Assembly: GCF_000002875.2 (NCBI RefSeq)
Contig: NC_009409.2
Location: 740,627-804,626 of the forward strand
Direction: 5' to 3'
DNA: 64,000 nt
DNA from: Leishmania infantum JPCM5
Lineage: Eukaryota; Euglenozoa; Kinetoplastea; Trypanosomatida; Trypanosomatidae
The notes below the pieces were generated by a model that was not told where the DNA came from, did not search any database, and saw only the letters and a list, made by a program, of their open reading frames with translations. The translations under genes were made by a program, and so were the position numbers. Of this stretch, positions 1-9,996 are shown piece after piece; positions within the stretch are counted from its first letter, which is position 1; every line of letters starts with the position of its first letter.

Positions 1-2319
1 GTCGGCGATGTGCGCCCTGTCCTCGCTGTTGCGCAGTTGAAGGGTCAGCGCCGCCACGGTGGAGCGCAGCTGCGCCACTTGCGCGTTGTAATGCGCGTGC
101 AAAATCGAGTCGGCGCGCTGCTGCAGGATACGAGTCAGCTCCGCGTCGTTGAAGAGGCTGCCATCGGTTGATCCGCTCCTGTCTTTGCCCGAAGCAGCCA
201 CCGCGACGGCGTCTTTGCGGCCTTGTAGCATGACCAGCTCCACGGCGAGCTCCTCCGCGGTAACAGTGCGGCTCGGTTGAAGGAAGGATCGGTATCTCTG
301 TGGCGTACCGGCCCGCGCGCCAGCCTCCGACGACGGGGACTGCACGCGCCTTTGGTAGATGTACTCTGCTGCCTGCGCCTCACTCGCGTTCCCGACGAGC
401 TGCGGGTTCACAACCATCATCGCGGTCGAGGACGGCGGCGGTGAGGTGGCCCGCCGCTCTGCGTTGCCTTGCCGTGCCAACAGCTCCAGCTCCTCCTCCA
501 GCGTCTGCACGTGCTGGTCGTAGGCGTCGACTTCCTCTTGGAGAAGCAGGATCGTCTCGTCGCGGTCGTTCAGTCGGGTGGTGAGGCTCAGCATGATGTC
601 GCGCTGCTTCAGCAGCAGGTGCTTGTAGCGTTCCACCTGCTCCTTGTCCTCCTCCACGGCCTGACGCTCCCTGTCCAGCTCGAGAAGCCGCTCCGCGTAC
701 TCCTGACTGGTGCGCGGGTTGCCCTCCATGCCACCCTCCCGCATGATGGCCTCTAGCTCGCGTATGCGACTCTCCAGCTCCTGGCGCGCACGCATCTCTT
801 CCTGATGTGCCACCGAAGATTTCTCAAGCGCCGCAAGAGCCGCCTGCCGGTCCGCCTCCGCACGCCGTCGGTCCTCCTCCAATTCGGAAAGCAGCAAATG
901 GGTGTCAGTCGAGCTCATGAGCCCATTGCCGTCACCGCTATCCATCTCCGTGCGTTCCTGCAGCTGCTGCCGCAGTCGCTGCAGTTCCTGCTCGTACGCC
1001 CTGAGCAGCGTTGCCTGGCTCATGCCCTCGTTCACCACGGCGTGGTTCTGAATGTTCTTGGCGCGATTGGCGAACATGAGCGTGGAGAGAGACTCCGCGT
1101 ACGACTCCAACGCCGGTGAAATGCACGCGATCAGCGTCGTCTTGCAGTTGCCGCCAAGTGAGTCTCGCAGCGCGCTCGTGAGGGCGGAGTTGCGGAACGG
1201 GATGTGCCGCTGCACTCGACGGCCGTGCGCGCCGGGCTTGGCGGCCAAGGCAGAAATGACGTTGCCAAGCTCGTGCAGCGACTTGTTTATGTTCTTGGTC
1301 TCCTCCAGTCTCTGCCCCGTGACCCCGGCCAGGCGGATTTTCTCGCTGCCGGCCAGGTCGACAATGTTCAGCTTGCCAAAGCGGTAGGAGAGCGGATTCG
1401 CCTCGTCGCCCTCCATCGCCTCCACGACAATTGTGAAGATGGCGTGCGAGCGGGAGGACAACTCGCTCAGCTTCGTGGCACTGGTCGCCCGCAGCGCCGT
1501 GCCCTTCGCGATGAGCCCGTACACGTCCTCTGGGGTGCGCACGATCCACTCCGACAAGCCATCGACGTAGACGCCGCGCTGGGGTGTGTGGCGCACGGTG
1601 AGGCTGCTGCTGCGACTGGCGCCGCCGCTGCCGCTGCCGGCAGCGAACGCCGTGGCCGGCGGCTCCAACAGGTCCGAGATGACCTCGTTGTAGATTTGCA
1701 TGTAGGAGGCCCGCACGAGGAACTTTGTGTCCTCGCTGGTGCGGCGCCTCTCCCTTATGTGCACAAAGACATCTTCGACGGCGCGAGGAATAATCCCGCG
1801 CTCCTCCTCGTTGGTGAAGCCCTCCATTGTGTACGTCTTGCCTGTGCCCGTCTGCCCGTACGCCATGAGCGTGGCGTTGTAGCCCTCTAGCACCGATAGG
1901 ACCGCTGGCCGCGCGCTCAGCTCGTATACGTCTTCCTGCGTTGCGTCGGCCGCGTAGACGCGGTCGAACGTGTAGCTCTGGCGCGAGTACACCGCCCCCC
2001 GACCGTCCTCCGTGTCCAGAGCATCGCAGAGGGTGATGGAGTTGGGGTGCTCTGGTGCTATCTGAACCACGTCGACGAAGGGTCGGTAGCCGTGCAGCTC
2101 GCGGTGCAGAGGTGGGCGCACGCGCACCGCCACCCTAAAGTTGTCGCGCGTGTTGGTAGCACCGGCGCCGGAGTAGAGGTTGGCGCCGTCGAAGTGCTCT
2201 GACAGCGAGGATGCCGCCGTGGCGAAGGGGAAGCGCCCCTTGAAATGCGGCCGCGCCTCACTGTGTACCGAGGCCGTGCGCGGGCTGCTGCCGGTGAAAC
2301 TTTCGTCCTGCTGACTCAT
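1..2319 (-). CDS. Kinesin with N-terminal motor domain, 3' end outside the window
   Basis: ATP-driven microtubule motor. About 773 codons are open from an ATG at 2319 to the window edge, so the C-terminus is missing. After a ~60-residue leader the motor core starts (FRVAVRVRPP). The P-loop GQTGTGKT is at about residues 155-162, NKSLHELG-type switch sequence and DLAGSEK (about 321-327) follow, and the motor ends near residue 400. A long Glu/Arg/Leu-rich coiled coil fills most of the rest, with a low-complexity break near codons 610-650. I cannot place it in a numbered kinesin family. Start choice: an in-frame ATG at 2391 would add a Cys-rich leader, but it abuts the polypyrimidine tract at 2398-2432 with no AG between them. 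Spliced mRNA should therefore begin inside it, favouring 2319. Confidence 0.93.
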   Translation of the reverse strand, partial: MSQQDESFTGSSPRTASVHSEARPHFKGRFPFATAASSLSEHFDGANLYSGAGATNTRDNFRVAVRVRPPLHRELHGYRPFVDVVQIAPEHPNSITLCDALDTEDGRGAVYSRQSYTFDRVYAADATQEDVYELSARPAVLSVLEGYNATLMAYGQTGTGKTYTMEGFTNEEERGIIPRAVEDVFVHIRERRRTSEDTKFLVRASYMQIYNEVISDLLEPPATAFAAGSGSGGASRSSSLTVRHTPQRGVYVDGLSEWIVRTPEDVYGLIAKGTALRATSATKLSELSSRSHAIFTIVVEAMEGDEANPLSYRFGKLNIVDLAGSEKIRLAGVTGQRLEETKNINKSLHELGNVISALAAKPGAHGRRVQRHIPFRNSALTSALRDSLGGNCKTTLIACISPALESYAESLSTLMFANRAKNIQNHAVVNEGMSQATLLRAYEQELQRLRQQLQERTEMDSGDGNGLMSSTDTHLLLSELEEDRRRAEADRQAALAALEKSSVAHQEEMRARQELESRIRELEAIMREGGMEGNPRTSQEYAERLLELDRERQAVEEDKEQVERYKHLLLKQRDIMLSLTTRLNDRDETILLLQEEVDAYDQHVQTLEEELELLARQGNAERRATSPPPSSTAMMVVNPQLVGNASEAQAAEYIYQRRVQSPSSEAGARAGTPQRYRSFLQPSRTVTAEELAVELVMLQGRKDAVAVAASGKDRSGSTDGSLFNDAELTRILQQRADSILHAHYNAQVAQLRSTVAALTLQLRNSEDRAHIAD

Positions 2320-2397
2320 CAGGGACGGCAACGCGCTTCGGTCGTGCTGGCAGCGGGCGCTGCAGCCGGCACATGGTCTTTGCGAGTGCATGATGGG

Positions 2398-2432
2398 CGG
2401 GAGAGAGGGAGGGAGGGGGGTGGGAGGGGCCA
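2398..2432 (-). promoter_or_regulatory. Polypyrimidine tract, probable trans-splicing signal for the kinesin gene
   Basis: On the minus strand this is an almost uninterrupted C/T tract ending just before the ATG at 2391. The first AG downstream is at about 2378-2379, inside the longer possible reading frame. In trypanosomatids the spliced leader is normally added at the first AG after such a tract. Splicing at 2379 would leave an out-of-frame ATG (near 2374) ahead of the ATG at 2319; splicing at a later AG would avoid it. Confidence 0.45.
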
Positions 2433-2665
2433 CAACTCAGTATAGCGGCAGGCAAGAATCAAGGATGAAACAAGAACAATGTGGACGTATGTGGAAGCGA
2501 TGTACACACCCACCCACTGACCCAACTCTCCACCAATCCGCCCACCCTACACAAACACGCACGCGCAGAGCGAAAAAGGGGAGGGCGATGGGAGGGAGAG
2601 AGGGGGCGCGGGTGCTGATATGGCCAGTACAGCACCTCTCCCCTCTTCACGGATATGCATGTGCA

Positions 2666-2687
2666 TGTGTGTGTGTGTGTGTGTGTG
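2666..2687. repeat. (TG)11 microsatellite
   Basis: Uninterrupted TG dinucleotide run, reading as CA in the minus-strand transcript. A complementary (AC) run lies 70 bp away at 2759-2777, so the two could pair in RNA. Confidence 0.9.
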
Positions 2688-4069
2688 CAGGGTAGGGTTA
2701 TCAAAGAGTGCAAGAACGGGAGCAGCCGATGCGGAAGGGGAGGATCAATGGGAGGGAGACACACACACACACACACATTCCTTTCTTCACGCGGGTGTTG
2801 GCCTCGGTGGCGCCGGCCAAGGGGGCGTCACACAAGCATGCACAATCACACGGACATGACTACATCCGTCTCGAGAGAGGGATGAGAGGTGCACGCGATG
2901 GCGCCGCCAAACCGTCGTCCCGCTCCTCCGAAGCTTCCTTGTCTCGATCTCTGCTTCTCTCTTCGCTCATTTTCTTTCCGTCATCGCGCCCCATCGTAGC
3001 TTCAGTACGCACAAGCACAAGCGCAGACAGTCGCGCGAACAGACCCAGACACGCGTAGACACCACGATGGTCAGACACCCCCACACGCAGATAAGACCGG
3101 CAATCTCTGGGAGACAAGGCCACAAAGAGTAAACATCGAGAAGGAGGGGTGGGAAGATGGCAAGACTTCCTCACACAGCAAGTCGAATGGGGCGGCCCGG
3201 TTGAGGACGACGAAGTGGGCCACATGCATACATGAAATACTGCCCCGACACCCGGTGCGCAAACGGAAAACCACAACGACTATCACACACATATGTATGT
3301 GTGTGTGGGGAGAGAGAGAGACAGAGGCAACAGACTTTCCAGTGGGTGCTCCCCCCTACCGCCCCACCAGGCGGCGTTGTGCAAGAGACCCCACGTTTGG
3401 CACCTCTTCCTCGGATCTTCGCCCACGTGCGCAGCCCTCTCCCACCCTCCTATCCCACCGCTCCACCAATCAACTTACTAGTCCTCCCCTTTCCTCCTCG
3501 CGGCCTCTCATCCTTTTATCTCCTTTCTATCTATGTGCAACACCAACAAGCGAGAGAAGAGGGCAAGGGACGCGGCTGCAGCTCATCACACCGTGTCGTC
3601 ACGATGCGCGTGGCTGTTCTCTTCTGCGTTTTACGCCCTTCTATACACCCACCTCCACACCGGGAAAACAGTGGGTTTCGTTGTTGTAGGTGCACACACA
3701 CTCTCACACACCCACTCCCTCTATGGATCCCATCGCTGACTTCTTGAACCTGCCATCTTTTCCTCGCTCTTCGCCTCTATGCAGCTCCGTCTGCTTCCAT
3801 ACAAGTACACACACGCATACACACACACGCACGTGCGCCACGACACTCGAGAATCGGCGCCTCGACATCACCCATCGGCGCCAACGAGCCGTCGGCGTCG
3901 TGCTGCATTTTCTTGCGGTGAGGGGGGAGGGGTGATTGGGTAGCGTCGGTGGGGCGTGAGTGGGGTGGGGGGATACACTTATCGCTCACAGCACAGCGGT
4001 CGGAGTGAGGATGGAGAAGAGGAGGGAGAAGGTGCCGGCGGGGCGCAAGACACCCCCAGTGACGCCCCA

Positions 4070-7000
4070 CTACTTCTTTCCCTTCGTTGGCTTCTTGGCA
4101 GCAGCCGCGGTGGCCTTTTTGGCGGCCGCCTTAACCGCCTTCTTCGCCGGCTTCACCGCTACCGTCGTCGAAGCGGCACGCTTGGTGCGTCCGTTGTTGC
4201 CAGCGCCACCGCTACCCTTCGACGAGGCCGCTGCCTTGGCGGGCTTGGCTGCTGCGCCTTTCTTCGATGACGACGCCGGTGCAGCGCCTGCTGCAGCGGC
4301 TTTACCACTCTTCTTCTTCGCTTGCGCTGCCGTGGCAGCCGCCCTGACGTGGTGGTGGGCGTGGCCGGCGGCTTTGGTGGCCTTCGCAGCTTTGCCGCCC
4401 CGCCCCCTCCCACGGCCGCCGCCACCGCGTTTTGCGTGGGATCCTCCGGCCTCGTCATGGGCCGCCGCCTCGGTAGCGCTTTTGGTGGAATCCCTCTTTG
4501 ACCGACGCCCTTTCAGCACCTCCGCCACCGTCGCTTGCCGCCCGCGCCCAGCGGCCGGCGACTCGGACGCTGCCCCCCCGGTTTCCTCCTTGGCCGGACT
4601 GTCCAGCCGCGCGGATGGCGCGTTGAGCCAGGCCGACAAGTTCTGCTGTGAGCGCGTCTTCGTCTTGCTGCGTGGCAGCCGCGTCACTCGCCCCACACGC
4701 CGCGCCGCATCCATCCAGTCCAGCGCCGGCCTGCTCTCCTGCCTGCCAGCCGAAAAGGGTGCCGCTGAAGGCCCGCCCACAGCGGCCACCGCTCCCCTTG
4801 TGCTCCCTTCGCCTATGCTATACCCGGAGATCTTTGCCATGCCGTTTCCGCTTTCGTGTCGATTCGCCGCCGCTGCGGCGGTATCAGCAGTGGGGGCGGC
4901 CGCCGCGTTCCGAACGATCGGCGGCCCAACTGGAGTGTTGGCGAGCGGTGGCACGTGAGAAGCGCGGGCCGTATCCACGGAGATGCGTCTCATGCCCTCC
5001 GCCGCGGCTGAGTTGAAAACGGTCTCCGAAGCGGTGGCTGCGGATGGTGCCCGGCCCACCGCTGCCCCGGTCGTCGTCGCCGCAGCACCGTGCAGGCCCG
5101 GGCGCGTGATGACCGCCTTATGTGACATGACTGGTCGTCCTCGCGAGGCCGAGGGATTTCTCGGGTTGAAGAAGATGTTGTTGCCACCCATACCACCCAT
5201 GCGCGCCGGGCGGCTGGCCGCGGGGGCAGGGACGGCAGCAGGTTTCGCTATAGGAGCCGGGGCCGCCGCCGCTGTCGCTGGTGACGGGATGGGCGGCATA
5301 CCAAAAAGGGAGCTGAACGCGCTGCTGTGCTGCTTCTCCGCGGTTGCCGATGTCGACTGTGATGTCGCGGCGGCTGAGAAACCCCATCCAGGTCCTGCAA
5401 GCGGCGGCGCCCTGCTACCCCAGGCTGTGGTAAAGGTGGTGACAGGGACAGCAACAGGGGTGGCGGCTGGCGAGGACGGCTGCTGTTGTGTTGGCTGTGG
5501 CTGGGACGGCTCACCCTCCGCTACCGGTGTCGCTGGAACTGCTGCTGCTGCCACGGAGGTGTGGGCTGAGGGGTGCAGTCGCGTGCGACGGGGCTGCGGT
5601 GGTGCCTCGGGCTTCTGCGGTTCCTCCTCCCTCGGCGGCACTGCCGGCTCGCTAGGGGTCGCCGGCTTCTTCTCCTCGTGGGAGCGGTCGCCACGGCCGA
5701 CAAAGATCTGCCCCACCGAGGAGCTGAAGAATTTCGCGTAGTAGGACATCGGCTTCTCCTCCCTCGGTGGCGGAGGTGGCGGGCCAGCGGCTGTTTTAGT
5801 CTCAGGAGCTGGTGCAGCAGTCTTGGTGGCGGGTGCGCTGGACGGGGCAGAAGGTGCCTCTGCGACCACCGGGGGTTGTGTCTGTGGCTTTGCGGCAGGC
5901 TCCGCAATCGACAGAGAATCAAGGAAGGGGTCGCCGAGATTCAGGTCCAGCAACGGCATCGCCGCTTCGCTACTGCGGTGGGCCGGCTCTAGGTGCTTCA
6001 GCACAAACCGTCCGCGACGCTCCTCCGCCGGGAGAGCCTTTGGGGTCGGCATCATCGCCAATGCCCGACGCACTTCTGGCGTGTACTGCGACTCCTTGCT
6101 TGTCACACGCTGCAGCGTCGGGCTGCTAGCGGTGAGCAGCGGCAGCGTCATGCCATTCTGCAAGTACACCACCAGCACCGTGATGCGCGCTGTCTGCTCC
6201 GAGTCAGCCAGCTCCTCGTAGAACCGCTGCACGAGAGACGACAGCACCATCTGCAGCGCCGGTGTCTTGGCCACATCCTCGTAAAGGGTGCGTAGGGAGA
6301 GCAGGACATCCTCGAGGTTGTCAGGATCCATCCCCGGCATCTGGGTCTCCAGCATATCGGCGTAGCCGTGCAGCCACTCGGTGGGTGGCACCATGCTCGG
6401 GAAGCGGCGTATAACGGAAAGGTAGCGAACAACGGTGCCACCGTACACGCCTTTTTCCTTCACCAAGTCATCACCGCCGGCCTGTATGTACTCACGCACG
6501 GCCTGATCCGTGTCGCCGAAAGAGCTGAGGAGAAGCTCTGCGAGTGACACGAACTGCGCCGGACCAACAGACGCCGTCTTGGCCGCCGCTAATGCCTTCG
6601 CCACGCTGAAGTGCTGCAGGTTCCTTTCCGGGTGGCTCGCGTCGATCACGAGCGGCAGCGAGTAGAGGGTGTCTGTACTCCACACGGGCTGGGCAAAAGC
6701 CTGGCGGAGGTGTTCCTGTGCCGCTTGCACCAGCTGCGGACGCTCCCCGCAGGCCAGCAGCAGCCGCAGGTCATCCGGTGCGAAGCGTTCCCCTTGCGAA
6801 GCCAATCGCTGGCACATCGTCGCTACCACCGCCTCCCCAAACTGGGCTGACTCCAGCGTGATAGGGAGAAGATCCACGAGCTGCCGGCTGGTGATCTGCG
6901 CGTAGTCGATGGTTTCGGCGAAGCCAGGCTGCTCAGGGAAGGCGATGGCGAGGTTCATAGAGACAAGACCGCTGACATCTGGCTGGAGAAGACGCAGTGC

Positions 7001-8494
7001 GACGGCCCTCGCCTCATCCCACCACCCCGGCCGCGGCGACGGCAGCGCGGCGAAAGTGGCGCAGATGTGCGAGAGCTCCGCCAAGCGCAGCTCACCCAGG
7101 ACCACCTCAATTCTCTCAGACAGCCGCGCGGCCAGGTGTGGGGTGAGCAGCTGCGCTCGGCGCAGGATGCCCGTAGCGAGGGCCAGCTGCGGCGGCTCAA
7201 AGCTGTCCACGGAGTGCTGCACGTACGCCGCGTAAGCCTGAAACACACGGTGGTAGCGCACATGCCCGCCAAGCTCGTACGCGAACGCGCAGGACGACAT
7301 GTCCTCAGAGTTTCTCCAGAATAGCTTGTCGTTGACGTCGAACAGGCGCAGGACGCGTTGCTGCATCTCCTCCAACAACGCGTTGAAGTAATCCTGAGCA
7401 CGGACGACGTCGGCAGCGGTCACGCCGTTCGCGCCTGCGGTGAGAGAGACGACCAGCTTGGCAAGAGTGCCGAGTATCGCCGCACCGTCGCGACCGTTGA
7501 AGGAGTTACGGTACTGGAATGCGACGCGCGCCAGACGCTGGATAAGTTCCACTGGAAGATGCATGAGTTGGTGATGCCGCGCGCATGACACCATCAGCGT
7601 GCTAAAGTCGTGCCGTGCGAACTCGCCAGTTTGCTCAATCAAGATGTAGAGCAGCTGGTTCGCCTCCGATCGCTCGGCTCGCACCATCCAAGCATACAGA
7701 CGCAGAAGAGTCGATTGCATGTAGGGGAGGTTGGTAACCGGAGTCTTCTGCAGCAGCGCCATTGCGAACACGGTTAGCTGTTCATTCAGCATCGGCGGCG
7801 TTCGCTTCCCGCACCGCTGCAGTGCCTTGGCGCACACGCCCACTGCATCGAACGGAAGCATCTGCGCTGGTGAAACAGGGGAGGTGTCATCGCCTACTCG
7901 GCCCGCGCCACCGCCCCCGACGCCGTTGCTGGTGCTGCTGCCATTCCCGCAGCCATCCAGCGCGATTCGATGAAGCTGCTGCAGCGCCTGCGCGATCACG
8001 TGAAACACGCGCTCGTAGTTCTCGTCGGGGCGGGTGCAGATAAGACTGAGAGCGGCGTGCAGTCGGCTTATCAGCGGCGTAGACTCGTCCTCCGCTGTTC
8101 GGATGAGCTTGTTCAGAATGAGCGACGCCAGCGACGCCTCTGGCTGGATTTCGAAGAAGCTCAGCAGCTGAGACAGTGCGATCGCATTGCTGCCCTCTTC
8201 CATCCAGGCGCCAAGGTTGCCTTTTGGCACCTCGGAGTCGAGGAAGCGCTGCGCCTCCGCGCGTGCGAAGCCGTACTGACCCCTGCCGCGCCACCGCTTC
8301 TTTATGGCTGACGCACGTCGCGTGAACTCGGTCATGTCTTGGCTCTGAAGGGCGCTTGTGGTGATGGTGTGTTGGTTGTTGCTCACAGCGGTGGGGGTGG
8401 CTGTCGCTATCCTCGCTGATGCTGCCGTGGTCACCCAGCCGCTCACGCGGCTCGGCGACTGCCACTGCAACGACCTCACAGAAAGTCGGAGCAT
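4070..8494 (-). CDS. Large probable mitochondrial protein with a histone-H1-like tail, function unknown
   Basis: 1474 residues from the ATG at 8494; the frame stays open further upstream, but only from a GTG. The N-terminus (MLRLSVRSLQW, then many R, S, T, A and no acids for ~40 residues) looks like a mitochondrial presequence. Residues ~50-830 are Leu-rich and apparently all-helical, resembling the helical-repeat proteins common in trypanosomatid mitochondria (RNA-binding or RAP/FAST-like), though I see no diagnostic motif. Residues ~830-1250 are Pro/Ala/Thr-rich and probably disordered. The last ~150 residues are Lys/Ala/Pro-rich, as in kinetoplastid histone H1 and kinetoplast DNA-associated proteins, and end in KPTKGKK. 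Nucleic-acid binding in the mitochondrion is an inference from these parts only. Confidence 0.85.
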   Translation of the reverse strand: MLRLSVRSLQWQSPSRVSGWVTTAASARIATATPTAVSNNQHTITTSALQSQDMTEFTRRASAIKKRWRGRGQYGFARAEAQRFLDSEVPKGNLGAWMEEGSNAIALSQLLSFFEIQPEASLASLILNKLIRTAEDESTPLISRLHAALSLICTRPDENYERVFHVIAQALQQLHRIALDGCGNGSSTSNGVGGGGAGRVGDDTSPVSPAQMLPFDAVGVCAKALQRCGKRTPPMLNEQLTVFAMALLQKTPVTNLPYMQSTLLRLYAWMVRAERSEANQLLYILIEQTGEFARHDFSTLMVSCARHHQLMHLPVELIQRLARVAFQYRNSFNGRDGAAILGTLAKLVVSLTAGANGVTAADVVRAQDYFNALLEEMQQRVLRLFDVNDKLFWRNSEDMSSCAFAYELGGHVRYHRVFQAYAAYVQHSVDSFEPPQLALATGILRRAQLLTPHLAARLSERIEVVLGELRLAELSHICATFAALPSPRPGWWDEARAVALRLLQPDVSGLVSMNLAIAFPEQPGFAETIDYAQITSRQLVDLLPITLESAQFGEAVVATMCQRLASQGERFAPDDLRLLLACGERPQLVQAAQEHLRQAFAQPVWSTDTLYSLPLVIDASHPERNLQHFSVAKALAAAKTASVGPAQFVSLAELLLSSFGDTDQAVREYIQAGGDDLVKEKGVYGGTVVRYLSVIRRFPSMVPPTEWLHGYADMLETQMPGMDPDNLEDVLLSLRTLYEDVAKTPALQMVLSSLVQRFYEELADSEQTARITVLVVYLQNGMTLPLLTASSPTLQRVTSKESQYTPEVRRALAMMPTPKALPAEERRGRFVLKHLEPAHRSSEAAMPLLDLNLGDPFLDSLSIAEPAAKPQTQPPVVAEAPSAPSSAPATKTAAPAPETKTAAGPPPPPPREEKPMSYYAKFFSSSVGQIFVGRGDRSHEEKKPATPSEPAVPPREEEPQKPEAPPQPRRTRLHPSAHTSVAAAAVPATPVAEGEPSQPQPTQQQPSSPAATPVAVPVTTFTTAWGSRAPPLAGPGWGFSAAATSQSTSATAEKQHSSAFSSLFGMPPIPSPATAAAAPAPIAKPAAVPAPAASRPARMGGMGGNNIFFNPRNPSASRGRPVMSHKAVITRPGLHGAAATTTGAAVGRAPSAATASETVFNSAAAEGMRRISVDTARASHVPPLANTPVGPPIVRNAAAAPTADTAAAAANRHESGNGMAKISGYSIGEGSTRGAVAAVGGPSAAPFSAGRQESRPALDWMDAARRVGRVTRLPRSKTKTRSQQNLSAWLNAPSARLDSPAKEETGGAASESPAAGRGRQATVAEVLKGRRSKRDSTKSATEAAAHDEAGGSHAKRGGGGRGRGRGGKAAKATKAAGHAHHHVRAAATAAQAKKKSGKAAAAGAAPASSSKKGAAAKPAKAAASSKGSGGAGNNGRTKRAASTTVAVKPAKKAVKAAAKKATAAAAKKPTKGKK

Positions 8495-9996
8495 CTTTCG
8501 CGATGCCCCTCTCGCTAAGGCAGGAAACAAACAACCGAAAAGGCGCGGCGCCCTACGCGTTAGACGCACCGTGAGACAGATTCAAAGACGCGAGTGTGCC
8601 TGCGCTCCAAACGTCGATCAGCCGCCGCTAAAGGACGGAAGAGAGGGATGACGATGATGGGGAAAGATGAGCTTGTGCGAAGGACGGCACGCACGCCGAC
8701 ACGCATGAAGGGAAGCCACAACAAAGGTAAAACGCAGAATAGACCCACGGTGCCGATGCAGCTGGCCGCTTCTAAGAGTGTGAGAGGATGGGAGGAGGGG
8801 GAGGGGATATAGGCTGCGATACTCGATACAGATCGGTGTATGTGTGTGTGTGTGTGTGTGCGTGTATGGAAGGGGGAGGGGGAAGGACGAAGGCGTCCGC
8901 CAAGCGAAATGGCGTATGCGTGCGCTTGTGCGCCTGTGCCCTTGGATGGCCTCGTCCCCGCTTGTCGACCTTTTAGGCTCGCAATGACCCCCGCCACTGC
9001 CACCTGCCTGTGTTCTCTATGAAGGCTTGTATGTCCCTTGCGTGTGTGTGCGTGTGTGTCGGTGCTGGCACCGGAGAGAGAAAAAGCAAGCAAGGACGAG
9101 CACTTACGCCCACAGCCGTGCACACAGGCGTATATCGGTGGGTTCGACACGCCACGGCAAGAGAGGGAGGGTACAGAGAGCCGCACGTGCGAAAGTGAGA
9201 TCCTGGCCTGTGCGTCAGCGCCGATGAGCTCGCTTGTGTGAGGTGACACGCTGATGGCTCCTGGGCTCTGCAACGTTATAGCGAGCGGCACTGCTCGGTC
9301 AGCACACATCACCGCACATGCAATAAGGCATTGAGGAAAGAGGGAGCGGCGATGCGGTAGTGTGCCGCACGGCAACTGCGCCACCGAGGCACGACGTGAT
9401 GCGTACATTCGCAGCTCACAGACGGCAGTGCTCATGTGTGTGCGTGTTGGGAGAGGGTGTACAAGACAGCTGCAGGAGCAGAGAGAGAGCGACCCGCCTT
9501 CTCTCCGCATCGACAGGGCCTGAACACTGGCACACGTACGCACACTCAACATCGCAACAGCGTGTGGGAGCGCACGTGTGCGTGTGAGTCTGGTGCTGCA
9601 TCCTTCATCTAGTGCGGTTTCCAAGGACACGTATGGGCATGCGTCCAAGTGCATGAAAGCGGGGACGCAAACATGGCCCGCACACCCGACAGCCACGGCC
9701 ACAGAGCGGGAGAGAACTGCAGACGGTCCAAGCAGGGCACACACACCCGACTTTGCACATGTACACACACACACACACACACAATCACCGAAGCGGCGAC
9801 CGAGAAGTGAGGGCAAGAAATAGATGTACAGCGGTGAGAGGAGAGACGAGGAGAGGTGCCAGCGGCCGTCTTCAGCAGGGGGAGGAGGGGTGGGCGGCTC
9901 GAAGAACAGGCGTATATATACACACGCACACACAGCTGTGGCTCCTGATATGGAAGCAAAAACAGTTTCGGCGGCTGCAGGCCCCCCTCCGCCCCA
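8495..9996. other. Intergenic spacer
   Basis: A 1.5-kb spacer with (TG)n at 8841-8860, (AC)n at about 9763-9783 and several shorter CA/TG runs. A long minus-strand ORF crosses it (8560-9933), but its translation is low complexity (runs of THTH and CVCVC), so it is taken as non-coding. It should hold the 3' UTR of the kinase gene and the splice signals of the downstream gene. Confidence 0.75.

Larger units (their letters stand above)
2320..4069. other. Intergenic spacer with CA/TG tracts
   Basis: A 1.75-kb spacer between the kinesin start and the stop codon of the next gene. It holds the kinesin 5' signals and the presumed 3' UTR of the 1474-residue protein gene. It contains (TG)11 at 2666-2687, (AC)n at 2759-2777, a short TG run near 3295-3307 and CA runs near 3808-3830. 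ORFs here translate to His/Thr/Cys/Val dipeptide repeats and are not credible genes. Confidence 0.8.

Noticed and set aside
9139..9155. tRNA B-box-like sequence GGGTTCGACACGCC
   Set aside because: Flanking bases do not form a T-stem and no matching A-box, anticodon arm or acceptor stem was found.
8560..9933. Minus-strand ORF of 457 codons in the spacer left of the kinase gene
   Set aside because: Translation is dominated by CA/TG-derived repeats (His-Thr, Cys-Val) with no domain; it overlaps the start region of the gene at 4070-8494 and other equally long shadow ORFs.
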